From contig NZ_CP121668.1 of assembly GCF_029714425.1 (NCBI RefSeq), forward strand, positions 6,283,501 through 6,347,500: 64,000 nt of DNA. Direction: 5' to 3'. Both the position numbers and the translations under genes were made by a program. The stretch is from Bradyrhizobium sp. CB2312. Its GTDB lineage: Bacteria > Pseudomonadota > Alphaproteobacteria > Rhizobiales > Xanthobacteraceae. The notes under the pieces were generated by a model, which saw only the letters and a program-made list of their open reading frames with translations, searched no databases and was not told where the DNA came from. Below, one piece after another: positions 42,723 through 50,854 of the stretch. How positions within the stretch are numbered: position 1 is the first letter of the stretch; every line of letters starts with the position of its first letter.

Positions 42723-42740
42723 TGCGAAGCGTGCTTCGTA
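42723..42740. promoter_or_regulatory. MarR-type operator B
   Basis: TGCGAAGCGTGCTTCGTA is identical to the reverse complement of operator A except for one central base. It covers the predicted transcription start and ends 12 bases before the NCS1 ATG. Confidence 0.85.
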
Positions 42741-42752
42741 TTGGGGGATGTC

Positions 42753-44171
42753 ATGACGGATTCCGAACTTCGCGCTGATCTTCACAGCATCGAGCCAATT
42801 CCCGATGCGGACCGGGACTCAACCGGGCCGCAGCAGATGTGGATCTGGGCCGGCGCCAACATCGCGCCGGTGAACTGGGCGCTCGGCGCGCTCGGCATCA
42901 TCCTCAAGCTTGGCCTGATGGAGACGATCGCGGTCATCGTGCTCGGCAATATCGTCGGCTGCGCGATCTTCGCGACCTTCACGATGATGGGGCACAAGAC
43001 CGGCGTCAACCAGATGGTGCTGAGCCGGTCCGCGTTCGGAGTCCGCGGCGCCTACCTGCCGAGCATCCTGATGTTCGTGATGACGCTGGGCTGGATTGGG
43101 GTCAACACGTACTTCCCGGTCAAGGTCTCGATGGGCATCCTTGGGCAGTTCGGCGTTCCCGACACCTGGCCGATCGAGATCGCCGTCATCACGCTGGTGA
43201 TGGCCGTACAGGTCCTGATCGGCATCTACGGCTTCTACGCGATACGTACCTTCGAGAAGTACACGGTGCCGCCGACCATCGCCATCATGGTGCTGATGAG
43301 CGTTTTGGCATGGACGCGTCCCGGCGTCGTCAACTGGAACTTGACGACCTCGCTGCCGCCGGGCGCGCATCTGGCGATGCTGACGCTGCTGATGACCGCG
43401 ATCGGGGTCGGCTGGGGCATTTCCTGGGTGACCTGGGCCTCCGACTATTCGCGCTTCGTGCCGCGAAGTGTGCCGTCGAAGTCCGTGTTCTGGTACAGCT
43501 ATATCGGCATGTTCGTGCCGACGGTCTGGCTCGGCATCCTCGGCGCGACCATCGCCTCGACGACGCTGGATACCGATCCCGCCAAGATGGTGAGCGCGGT
43601 ATTTGGAGGCCCCGTCAGCATCCTGGTCCTCCTGATGGTGTTGCACGGCCCGATCGCCACCAACATCCTCAACGTCTATTCGGCGACCTTGGCAGCGCTG
43701 AGCGCGGGGCTGAAGTTCTCGCGCTTCTGGCTCACCGTCATCGTCGGCGTCGCCGGCTATCTGGTCACGCTGTACTTCATCTTCGCGCCGTCCTTTGCGA
43801 AAGCGTTCGACAACTGGATGGTCAGCCTGCTCTTGTGGATGAGCCCGTGGGCCGGGGTGGTGCTGGCCGACTTCTTCATCAAGCGCAAGGGCAAGATCGA
43901 CATCGCCGAGCTCTATCGCTCGCCGGAGACCAGCGCCTATGGCGACATCAACTGGGCCGGCATGATCGCCTTCTTTGCGGGCCTCGTTGCCGGATGGCTG
44001 GTCGAAGACGGCCTCGTCGGTGCGCTGCAGGGGCCGGTCTCGATCAACCTGCTCGGCGGTGCCGACCTGAGCTGGCTGTTCGGCATCGGGGTTGCAGGCC
44101 TTGTCTATCTTGGATTGGGCAAGCTCGTGACGTCGCCCTCCTCAATCGTTGCGAGCAGCGCCGGCAGCTAG
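42753..44171 (+). CDS. NCS1 family nucleobase/hydantoin:cation symporter
   Basis: This is a 472-residue transporter with about 12 hydrophobic segments. The family pattern is seen in MWIWAGANIAPVNWALGALG, VLSRSAFGVRGAYLPSI, SWVTWASDYSRFVP and MSPWAGVVLADFFIKRKGKI. NCS1 members carry cytosine, uracil, allantoin or (Mhp1) hydantoins. GGGGGATG precedes ATG 42753. The regulatory site shared with the hydroxylase operon and the hydantoinase nearby favour a cyclic ureide or N-heterocycle substrate. Confidence 0.93.
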   Translation: MTDSELRADLHSIEPIPDADRDSTGPQQMWIWAGANIAPVNWALGALGIILKLGLMETIAVIVLGNIVGCAIFATFTMMGHKTGVNQMVLSRSAFGVRGAYLPSILMFVMTLGWIGVNTYFPVKVSMGILGQFGVPDTWPIEIAVITLVMAVQVLIGIYGFYAIRTFEKYTVPPTIAIMVLMSVLAWTRPGVVNWNLTTSLPPGAHLAMLTLLMTAIGVGWGISWVTWASDYSRFVPRSVPSKSVFWYSYIGMFVPTVWLGILGATIASTTLDTDPAKMVSAVFGGPVSILVLLMVLHGPIATNILNVYSATLAALSAGLKFSRFWLTVIVGVAGYLVTLYFIFAPSFAKAFDNWMVSLLLWMSPWAGVVLADFFIKRKGKIDIAELYRSPETSAYGDINWAGMIAFFAGLVAGWLVEDGLVGALQGPVSINLLGGADLSWLFGIGVAGLVYLGLGKLVTSPSSIVASSAGS

Positions 44172-44185
44172 CAGCGAGCAAGTCG

Positions 44186-45139
44186 ATGGACCACCTTCTG
44201 CGTTCCACGCCCGGCAACGTCCAGTGGGGACTCTGGGATGGACGGCTAAAGCCCGTGCTCCGGATCGCATCCGGAGACCGGGTGACCATCGAGACGCTTT
44301 CGGGCGAGCCGGACGATCTGCCTGATCCGTCGCTCGGCTTTGACATCGTTCCCGGACATGCGGAGGTGCTGGCAAGCACCGTTCGCGGTCCGGGGCCGCA
44401 TCTTCTTACCGGGCCGATCCACGTCGAGGGCGCCGAGCCCGGCGACGTGCTGGAAGTGCGCGTGCTGAATATCGAACTACGCTGCAATTGGGGCTGGAAC
44501 CTCCAGGTGCCGATGCTCGGCACGCTGCCCGAGGATTTTCCCGAATTCCGTCGCATCCACATTCCGCTCGACCGCGCGCGCAACGTGGCGCGCCTGCCGT
44601 GGGGACAGGAGCTGCCGCTGTCCCCCTTCTTCGGCAATTTCGGCGTGGCGCCGCCGCTCGCCTGGGGCCGTCTGTCCTCCAAGGAGCCGCGGGCGTTCGG
44701 CGGCAACATGGACAACAAGGAGCTCGGCGCCGGCAGCACGATTTACTTTCCTGTCTTCGTGCCGGGCGCGCTGTTCTCCGCCGGCGACGGCCATGCGCTC
44801 CAGGGCGATGGCGAGGTCTGCCTGACGGCGATTGAGGCCGCGCTGACCGGCACCTTCGAATTCCACGTCCGGCGCGATCTCCGCATCGCCTCCCCGCGCG
44901 CGGAAACCGCGGTCGACTGGATCACGATGGGATTCGATGAAGACCTCGACGATGCGGCCAAGGCGGCGCTGCGCGACATGATCGCGCTGATCCGCGAGAG
45001 GAGCGGCCTCAGCGCGCAGGACGCCTATACGCTTTGCTCGATCGCCGCCGACCTCAGGGTTACGCAGATGGTCGACGGCAACAAGGGCGTCCACTGCGTC
45101 CTGGCAAAATCCCGCATGCCTGACCGCGTCCTTCGCTAG
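44186..45139 (+). CDS. Acetamidase/formamidase family protein
   Basis: This 317-residue amidase releases ammonia from short amides such as formamide. The FmdA/AmdA fold is seen in HLLTGPIHVEGAEPGDVLEV, FRRIHIPLDRARN and GNMDNKELGAGSTIYFPVFV. It lies 14 bases after the NCS1 stop and is therefore in the same sigma-54/MarR-controlled unit. A role in recovering the last nitrogen from formamide released by ring opening is a reasonable inference. Confidence 0.92.
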   Translation: MDHLLRSTPGNVQWGLWDGRLKPVLRIASGDRVTIETLSGEPDDLPDPSLGFDIVPGHAEVLASTVRGPGPHLLTGPIHVEGAEPGDVLEVRVLNIELRCNWGWNLQVPMLGTLPEDFPEFRRIHIPLDRARNVARLPWGQELPLSPFFGNFGVAPPLAWGRLSSKEPRAFGGNMDNKELGAGSTIYFPVFVPGALFSAGDGHALQGDGEVCLTAIEAALTGTFEFHVRRDLRIASPRAETAVDWITMGFDEDLDDAAKAALRDMIALIRERSGLSAQDAYTLCSIAADLRVTQMVDGNKGVHCVLAKSRMPDRVLR

Positions 45140-45164
45140 AGCGCGCCGCGCGAGCTGCGCCTGG

Positions 45165-46589
45165 TCAGATCAGGCTCGACTTGCCGCGGCTCAGCACCTC
45201 GCCCGAGCCTTTGTCGCCAACGATCTCGCCCTGGTCGTACACGACCCGGCCGCGGGCAATGGTGGTGACGGGCCAACCGGTGACATCAAAGCCTTCCCAG
45301 GGCGTATAGTCCGCGCCGTGGTGAAGATCGGCCTGCTGAATCTTCTTCTTCAGCCTGGGGTCCCACAGCGCGATATCGGCATCGAACCCGACGCCGATCG
45401 AGCCCTTGCGCGGATAGAGACCGTAGATCCTCGCGTGGTTGGTCGCGGTCAGCTCGACGAACTTTTGCAGGGTGATGCGGCCCTTCGAGACGCCCTCGGA
45501 GAACAGGATCGGCAGCCGCGTCTCGACGCCGGGAATGCCGTTCGGCACCCAGCGGAACGAGGTGCGAGCGTTCGGCGTCAGCTTACCCTTGGGATCATCG
45601 TAGCGGAACGGGCAGTGATCGGACGAGAAAGTCTGGAACACGCCTGACGTGATGCCTTCCCAGATCGCCTGCTGGCTCTCGACATCGCGCGGCGGCGGCG
45701 AGCAGACATACTTCGCGCCCGTGATGTCCATGTTCAGGCCCTTCATGTCGTCGGCCGTGAGCGTGATGTATTGCGGACAGGTCTCGGCATGAACAGGCAA
45801 GCCGCGCTGCTGGGCCCAGCGCACCTGCTCCATCGCCTCGCGCCCTGAGACGTGCACGATCATGATGGGAACGCCGATCACCTCTGCATGGCTGATGGCG
45901 CGATGTGTCGCTTCGCGCTCGACCGCCTGGGGCCGCGACGTGCCGTGATAGTAGGGCGCGATGTGGCCCTCGCGCTCGAGCCTGCTGGTGAGGAAGCGAA
46001 TGGCGTCGTAGCCTTCGCAATGAACCATGACCAGCGCCTCCTCGCGGCGCGCAACCTCGAACACCTCGAGCAGCTGCCTGTCGCTGAGCACGAGGTCGTC
46101 ATAGGTCATGAACACCTTGAACGAGGTATAGCCGTCCTTGACGAGGGCCGGGAGCTCCTGCCCGAGCACGACCGCAGTCGGATCGGAGATGATAAGGTGG
46201 AACGCCGTGTCGATATAGCACTCGCCCTCGGCGAGCTTGCGATAGTTCTCGACACAGGTGCGCAGCGAGGTGCCTTTCTCCTGCAGCGCGAAGGGCAGCA
46301 CCATGGTGTTGCCGCCGGCCGCCGCCGCGCGCGTGGCCGAGGCGAAGTCGTCGGCCATCACCACGTCGGGGCCTGAAGCTTGCGAGATGTGGACGTGGCT
46401 GTCGATGCCGCCCGGCAGCGCCAGAAGGCCCGTCGCGTCGATCTCACGGGCCGCGCCCTCGATGCGGTCCGAGATGCTGACGATGCGGCCGCCGCGAATG
46501 CCGATATCGGCGCGAAACTCGTCGCTAGCCGTCACGATAGTTCCGCCGCGAATGGCGAGATCGAGCTGCGTCACGTGCGTCTCCGTCAC
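45165..46589 (-). CDS. Dihydropyrimidinase/hydantoinase-type cyclic amidohydrolase
   Basis: This 474-residue metalloenzyme opens cyclic ureides. The binuclear-site ligands are visible: His65 and His67 (PGGIDSHVHISQ), carboxylated Lys158 (YTSFKVFMTYDD), His190 (VMVHCEGYD), a His in IMIVHVSG and the Asp of FSSDHCPF. GTG 46589 overlaps the preceding gene's stop in GTGA; a GTG five codons later is possible. It is the last gene of a NitT/TauT importer operon. No N-carbamoylase is adjacent; the M20 enzyme at 19294 could act on its product. Confidence 0.92.
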   Translation of the reverse strand: MTETHVTQLDLAIRGGTIVTASDEFRADIGIRGGRIVSISDRIEGAAREIDATGLLALPGGIDSHVHISQASGPDVVMADDFASATRAAAAGGNTMVLPFALQEKGTSLRTCVENYRKLAEGECYIDTAFHLIISDPTAVVLGQELPALVKDGYTSFKVFMTYDDLVLSDRQLLEVFEVARREEALVMVHCEGYDAIRFLTSRLEREGHIAPYYHGTSRPQAVEREATHRAISHAEVIGVPIMIVHVSGREAMEQVRWAQQRGLPVHAETCPQYITLTADDMKGLNMDITGAKYVCSPPPRDVESQQAIWEGITSGVFQTFSSDHCPFRYDDPKGKLTPNARTSFRWVPNGIPGVETRLPILFSEGVSKGRITLQKFVELTATNHARIYGLYPRKGSIGVGFDADIALWDPRLKKKIQQADLHHGADYTPWEGFDVTGWPVTTIARGRVVYDQGEIVGDKGSGEVLSRGKSSLI

Positions 46590-47317
46590 TTGATGATCGC
46601 CGATGTCTGAAAAATGCGTCCCCACTGCGCGAGGGCTGCGGTGTCGCCGCCGGCCAGCTCCAGCGTTCGCCACAGCGTGACCGCCACCGAATCGAGCACG
46701 GCAATGTTCAATTCCCGCTCGAGCGAGGCCGCAAGCGCCGCGCCATCGAGATTGGTGCAGAGCACAATTGCGGCATCGCCCCCCTCCGCCGCGACGGCGC
46801 GGATCATGCCCGCTATCGCCGCGGGCGTGACCTCGCCGAAGGAAAAATTGTCACGCAGGCCGAGATGCCGCTCGGCATGCGGCGCGATGCCTTCCGTCGC
46901 CCAGACGTCGGCGATCCGCCGCTGCACATCGTCCGTGTAGGGTGATACGAGGCCGACGCGCTTGGCGCCGAGCGCGCGGGCAGCATCGATGCAGGCGAGC
47001 GTCGACGTCGTCGCGGGCTTGCCGGTGCGTGCGGTGATCGCCTCGCAAAGAGTTCGGTCGCGGTCGATGCCGAGCCAACTCGCCGAGGTGCCGTTCCAGG
47101 CGATGGCATCGACCTTGGCGTCGGCCAGCAGATCCGCCGCCGGCAACATCGCCGAGGCGTCGAACTGGCTCAGCGCCGCGGCATCGAGCGCGATCTCGGT
47201 GACGCGAAAGCGCGAGAAATGCGCGGTGACATCAGTCACACCATGCAGCATGGCACTGGTGACGGGCTCGAGCACCGAGTTGGAAGACGGCGTGATCATG
47301 CCGAGACGCTTGCGCAT
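46586..47317 (-). CDS. Asp/Glu racemase superfamily protein, arylmalonate-decarboxylase-like
   Basis: This is a 243-residue protein with two racemase-like domains. Cys187 (IVLCTNLDG) is present, but the first site reads AWNGTSASW with Gly76 where racemases and maleate isomerase have Cys. This one-cysteine pattern is that of arylmalonate decarboxylase (Gly74/Cys188). It could decarboxylate or isomerise a dicarboxylate rather than racemise. It lies between the ABC ATPase and hydantoinase genes, overlapping the latter. Confidence 0.85.
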   Translation of the reverse strand: MRKRLGMITPSSNSVLEPVTSAMLHGVTDVTAHFSRFRVTEIALDAAALSQFDASAMLPAADLLADAKVDAIAWNGTSASWLGIDRDRTLCEAITARTGKPATTSTLACIDAARALGAKRVGLVSPYTDDVQRRIADVWATEGIAPHAERHLGLRDNFSFGEVTPAAIAGMIRAVAAEGGDAAIVLCTNLDGAALAASLERELNIAVLDSVAVTLWRTLELAGGDTAALAQWGRIFQTSAIIK

Positions 47318-47326
47318 GGCGTTACC

Positions 47327-48103
47327 TTACGACGCCTGCGCAAGGCGCGTCGACTCCTCCCGGATCAAAGCCAGGATGTGGCGCTTGGCGTCGTTGAATT
47401 CGGGGCTGGTGATGTCGCGCGGGCGCGGCAGGTCGAAATTGACGGCCTCGCGGATCCGGCCCGGTCGCTTGGTCATCACCACGATCTTGTTGCCGAGCAC
47501 CAGCGCCTCGTCGACGCTGTGGGTGACGAACACGATGGTGCAGCGGCGCTTCTGCCAGATCGCGACCAGCTCTTCCTGCATTTCGAGCTTGGTCTGGGCG
47601 TCCAGCGCCGCAAACGGCTCGTCCATCAGGATGACGCTGGGGTTCATGAGCAGCGCGCGTGCGATGCCGACGCGCTGGTTCATGCCGCCGGACATTTCAG
47701 AGGGATGATGGTGCTCGAAGCCGCGCAGGCCCACGAGATCGATGAACTCCATGGCGCGGTCGTAGCGTTCGGCCTTGGCGACGCCCTTGAGCTTGAGATG
47801 GAAGGCGATGTTGTCGATCGCGGTCAGCCACGGCATCAGGGTCGGCTGCTGGAACACCACGCCGCGGTCCGAGCCGGGCCGCGCCACCTGCTTGCCGTCG
47901 ACCAGCGTGCGGCCGGAGGTCGCCTGCTCGAAGCCGGCGATGATGTTCAGGAGTGTCGACTTGCCGCAGCCGGACGGGCCGAGCAGGCAGACGAAATCAT
48001 TGGCCTCGATGTCGAGATTGATGTTGTCCAGCGTCAAGAGGTCACGGCCGCGCCGCTTGTCGGAGAACACCTTGACGATGTTGCGAAGCTCGATTGCCGC
48101 CAT
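47327..48103 (-). CDS. NitT/TauT-family ABC transporter ATP-binding protein
   Basis: This is a 258-residue ATPase. It has Walker A GPSGCGKSTLLNIIAGF, Q-loop VVFQQPTLMPWLTAI, signature MSGGMNQRVGIARALL, Walker B VILMDEPFAALD and VTHSVDEALVLGNK. The signature begins with Met instead of Leu, a mild variation. It overlaps the permease gene by one base and is nine bases before the decarboxylase-like gene. Confidence 0.92.
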   Translation of the reverse strand: MAAIELRNIVKVFSDKRRGRDLLTLDNINLDIEANDFVCLLGPSGCGKSTLLNIIAGFEQATSGRTLVDGKQVARPGSDRGVVFQQPTLMPWLTAIDNIAFHLKLKGVAKAERYDRAMEFIDLVGLRGFEHHHPSEMSGGMNQRVGIARALLMNPSVILMDEPFAALDAQTKLEMQEELVAIWQKRRCTIVFVTHSVDEALVLGNKIVVMTKRPGRIREAVNFDLPRPRDITSPEFNDAKRHILALIREESTRLAQAS

Positions 48104-48954
48104 CAGCCCGCCCTGCCCTGCACGGTGGTTGCCTGCTGCCAGCGCAGCGTGCGCGCCATGATCGCCTTGAGGCCAAGGTCGGAGAGATAGCCGAGCAGCC
48201 CGATCGAGATCATCGCCGCGAGCACGATGTCATAGCGCAGAAAGTAATAGGAATCCCACAGCACGTAGCCGAGGCCGCTCTTCACCGCAACCATCTCGGC
48301 CGTGACCGTCAACATCCAGGCCGAGCCGACGGCGATGCGCAGGCCGGCGAAGATCGAGGGCAGCGCCGCCGGCAGCACGATGTCGGTCAGCATTTGGCGG
48401 CTATTGGCGCCCATCATCGCGCCGGCGCGGACGAGATTATGATCCACGGTCTTCACGCCGTGGATGCTGTTCATCAGCACGGGAAAGAAGGCGCCGAGGA
48501 AGACGAGGAAGATCGCCGGCTTGTCGGCAATGCCGAACCAGATGATGGCCAGCGGAATCCAGGACACCGGTGGAATCGGACGCAGCATCTGCAGCGTCGG
48601 CTCCAGCGTCTTCTCGAACAGGCGTGACCAGCCGATCGCGACGCCGGCGAGAATGCCGAGCAGGCTTGCCAGCGCAAAGCCGCCGAACACGCGCAAGGCG
48701 CTTGCGAGCGCATCGCGCAGCCAGTGGCCGGAATAGGTTTGCGTGGTCTCGTCGAAGCCGAACACCCAGTCGCCGAGCGCATGCAGCACCGCGCTCGGCG
48801 CCGGAAGCAGCGCCGGCGGCAGCATGCCGCTGCGGGCAAAGGCTTCCCAGCCCGCAATCAGCAGCACGGGCACGATGAGGCGTTCGAGCCCCTGGAACGC
48901 CCGCGTCAGCCGAAACGCCGGCCTTGCGGGCGAAACGTCAGTAACCGAGGTCAT
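48103..48954 (-). CDS. NitT/TauT-family ABC transporter permease
   Basis: This is a 283-residue permease with six hydrophobic segments. RPIPPVSWIPLAIIWFGIAD and the coupling segment VRAGAMMGANSRQMLTDIVL are characteristic. There is a single permease gene, so a homodimer is expected. The start overlaps the binding-protein gene by 17 bases. Confidence 0.92.
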   Translation of the reverse strand: MTSVTDVSPARPAFRLTRAFQGLERLIVPVLLIAGWEAFARSGMLPPALLPAPSAVLHALGDWVFGFDETTQTYSGHWLRDALASALRVFGGFALASLLGILAGVAIGWSRLFEKTLEPTLQMLRPIPPVSWIPLAIIWFGIADKPAIFLVFLGAFFPVLMNSIHGVKTVDHNLVRAGAMMGANSRQMLTDIVLPAALPSIFAGLRIAVGSAWMLTVTAEMVAVKSGLGYVLWDSYYFLRYDIVLAAMISIGLLGYLSDLGLKAIMARTLRWQQATTVQGRAG

Positions 48955-49942
48955 TCTTGGCTTTTCCCGTGGCCTTCTCCAGGAACGAATAATCCATATT
49001 CTTCTCCGCTTCCGCGGAGACGTCCTTCGAGATGTATTTGAGGTCGCGCATCATCGCGGCGATTGCGAGCGTCTGCGAACGATGGATCGCAGGATCGGGC
49101 GAAGCATTGTTCAGCGCTTCGGTCGCCACCGCCTTGTCGAGACCGGTGAGCTTGTTGATGACATCGATCCACGGGCCCTTGTCGGCGATCAGCTTGTTGT
49201 CGAGCTCGACCACAGCGCCGACGACACCCTGCACGCCGGCGCGCTGGCTGGCGATGACGTCGGAGCGGGTGACGATCAGGTTGGTGAGATTTCCAGCCGC
49301 CTGATCATACGGCAACACAAAGTGCTTGCCGGCGCCGGCGAGCCGGATCTGCGAGGCGAACGGCTCGACCGAGCAGATCATGTCGACCTCGCCGCGCTGG
49401 AGCGCTGCAAGATGGTCGGAAGGGTTGGGGATGTTGATGAACTGGATGTCCTTGTTGGGATCGACGCCCTGCTTGAGGAACGCGCCGCGCATGTGGATGT
49501 CCTGCGCATTGCCGCGGGAGGCCGCGACCTTCAGCGGCTGGCCGTCGCTCTTCGCCTTTGCGACGGTCGCCTTGAATGCAGCCCAGTCTTCCGGGGGCAG
49601 GCTCAGCTTCGCCGAGGACAGACATTCCGAGCCGCCATTGATCTGACCGGAGACGGCGACGACATCGAAGCCCTTGTCGAGCGCGGTGATGTAGTGCAGG
49701 TAAGTGACCTGCGCGACGTCAATGCTCTTCGACACCAACGCGGTGAGCACGTCATTGCCGGAGTTGAAGCCGGTGGCCTCGACCTCGACGCCCTTCGCCA
49801 TTCCTGGAATCAGCGACATCGGCAGGCAGTGCGCGCACTTGGCGTAGCCGAGCTTGATCTTCGCGGTCTGCGCCATGGCGAGATCGTCACTGCCGAACAT
49901 CGCCGCCATCACCACGAGGCCCAGTCGCAAACTCGTCCGCAT
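48938..49942 (-). CDS. NitT/TauT-family ABC transporter substrate-binding protein
   Basis: This is a 334-residue periplasmic protein with signal peptide MRTSLRLGLVVMAAMFGSDD-LAMAQ. The fold is seen in KIKLGYAKCAHCLPMSLIPG and ALVSKSIDVAQVTYLHYITA. GGAG precedes ATG 49942. It is the first gene of the importer/hydantoinase operon and is divergent from the GntR regulator gene. The ligand is probably a hydantoin-like or related compound, inferred only from context. Confidence 0.9.
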   Translation of the reverse strand: MRTSLRLGLVVMAAMFGSDDLAMAQTAKIKLGYAKCAHCLPMSLIPGMAKGVEVEATGFNSGNDVLTALVSKSIDVAQVTYLHYITALDKGFDVVAVSGQINGGSECLSSAKLSLPPEDWAAFKATVAKAKSDGQPLKVAASRGNAQDIHMRGAFLKQGVDPNKDIQFINIPNPSDHLAALQRGEVDMICSVEPFASQIRLAGAGKHFVLPYDQAAGNLTNLIVTRSDVIASQRAGVQGVVGAVVELDNKLIADKGPWIDVINKLTGLDKAVATEALNNASPDPAIHRSQTLAIAAMMRDLKYISKDVSAEAEKNMDYSFLEKATGKAKNDLGY

Positions 49943-49963
49943 CGCCAACTCCGTTTCGGAAAG

Positions 49964-49981
49964 CGCGCGAGATCTCGCGCG
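49964..49981. promoter_or_regulatory. 18-base perfect palindrome in the leader
   Basis: CGCGCGAGATCTCGCGCG is a perfect palindrome 22 bases upstream of the binding-protein ATG. With no spacer it is more likely a protein-binding site than an RNA hairpin. It does not resemble the GntR-like site at 50029-50045, so a second regulator is possible. Confidence 0.45.
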
Positions 49982-50028
49982 TCGTGCGGTGATCATCCGT
50001 CGGCCTTCGCAGCAGCGCAATCCGCTTT

Positions 50029-50045
50029 TTGCATGCTGCATACAA
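50029..50045. promoter_or_regulatory. Probable GntR operator in divergent region
   Basis: TTGCATGCTGCATACAA is a 17-base near-perfect odd palindrome (TTGYATGC-T-GCATRCAA, one mismatch). It lies midway between the importer operon and the GntR gene. FCD-type GntR proteins often bind TTGTATNCNA-like sequences, so it is probably the target of the adjacent regulator. Confidence 0.65.
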
Positions 50046-50144
50046 TTTCCGCTCTATGCCATTGTTTTCAGCTACATGCGTCGGTATTTTGGGCAAGCCA
50101 AGGGGCCGGAAACGGCTAGGATGAACTGAAGCAACGAGGCGCGC

Positions 50145-50852
50145 GTGCAGCAGAAGCCGGACACCCCGAAGGGACGAAAGTCGCCCAAACTCAAGAGGAT
50201 GGGGCTGCATGAGCGCGCCGCCGCGCGGATGCGGACGATGATCATTCGCGGCGAGCTCCCGCCGGGATCGCAGACCCAGGAAACAAAGCTGTCGAAGGAG
50301 CTCGGCGTGTCGCGCACCCCGCTGCGCGAGGCGATGAAGGTGCTCGCGGCCGAAGGACTGATCGAGCTTCGCCCCAATCGCAGCCCACGTATCGCCGACA
50401 TCGCGGTCGAGGATATCTCGGAACTATTCGAGGCCCTCGCCGGCATCGAGCGGCTCGCGGCAGAGCTGGCCGCGGAGCGCGCCACCGAACGCGATCTCGC
50501 TCGCCTGCGCACCTTGCAGACCCGCATGGAAGGTCATCATCGCAACGGCAAGCTCGACGATTATTTTGCGATCAACGGCGAGATCCACAACACCATCGTC
50601 CGCATGGCCCGCAACACGCCGCTCCGCGAAGCGCACGAGACGTTGATCTCCCGCGCCGAGCGCGCACGCTATCTCGCGCTGGGCGCCGACAAGCGCTGGA
50701 GCAATTCGGTCGACGAGCACGCCAATATTCTCGCCGCGCTCGAAGCGCGGGACAGCGAGGCCGCGGGACGCCTGCTCGGCGCCCATGTCCGTCAGACCGG
50801 CATCGCATTGCTCGAGACCCTCGCCCTCAAGCCCAAGCTGACGGCGGCCTGA
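50145..50852 (+). CDS. GntR family regulator (FCD subfamily)
   Basis: This is a 235-residue regulator. The winged helix is at about residues 20-90 (LHERAAARMRTMIIRGELPP, LSKELGVSRTPLREAMKVLA, LIELRPNRSPRIADI). The FCD domain follows, with histidines in GEIHNTIVRMAR, DEHANILAAL and GAHVRQTGIAL. It has a GTG start. It is divergent from the importer/hydantoinase operon and two bases before the racemase-like gene, so it likely controls both. Confidence 0.9.
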   Translation: MQQKPDTPKGRKSPKLKRMGLHERAAARMRTMIIRGELPPGSQTQETKLSKELGVSRTPLREAMKVLAAEGLIELRPNRSPRIADIAVEDISELFEALAGIERLAAELAAERATERDLARLRTLQTRMEGHHRNGKLDDYFAINGEIHNTIVRMARNTPLREAHETLISRAERARYLALGADKRWSNSVDEHANILAALEARDSEAAGRLLGAHVRQTGIALLETLALKPKLTAA

Positions 50853-50854
50853 CC

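Larger units (their letters stand above)
42466..42752. other. Intergenic control region of the NCS1 transporter
   Basis: No credible gene is seen on either strand here. The final 53 bases hold the sigma-54 promoter at 42700-42715, MarR operator B at 42723-42740 and the ribosome site. The preceding ~230 bases are available for an activator site, but I could not identify one. Confidence 0.6.

Noticed and set aside
42839..44185. Upstream extension of the formamidase frame through the NCS1 gene
   Set aside because: The frame is open for 766 codons, but only the part after ATG 44186 resembles a protein family. The earlier part is an alternative-frame reading of the transporter.
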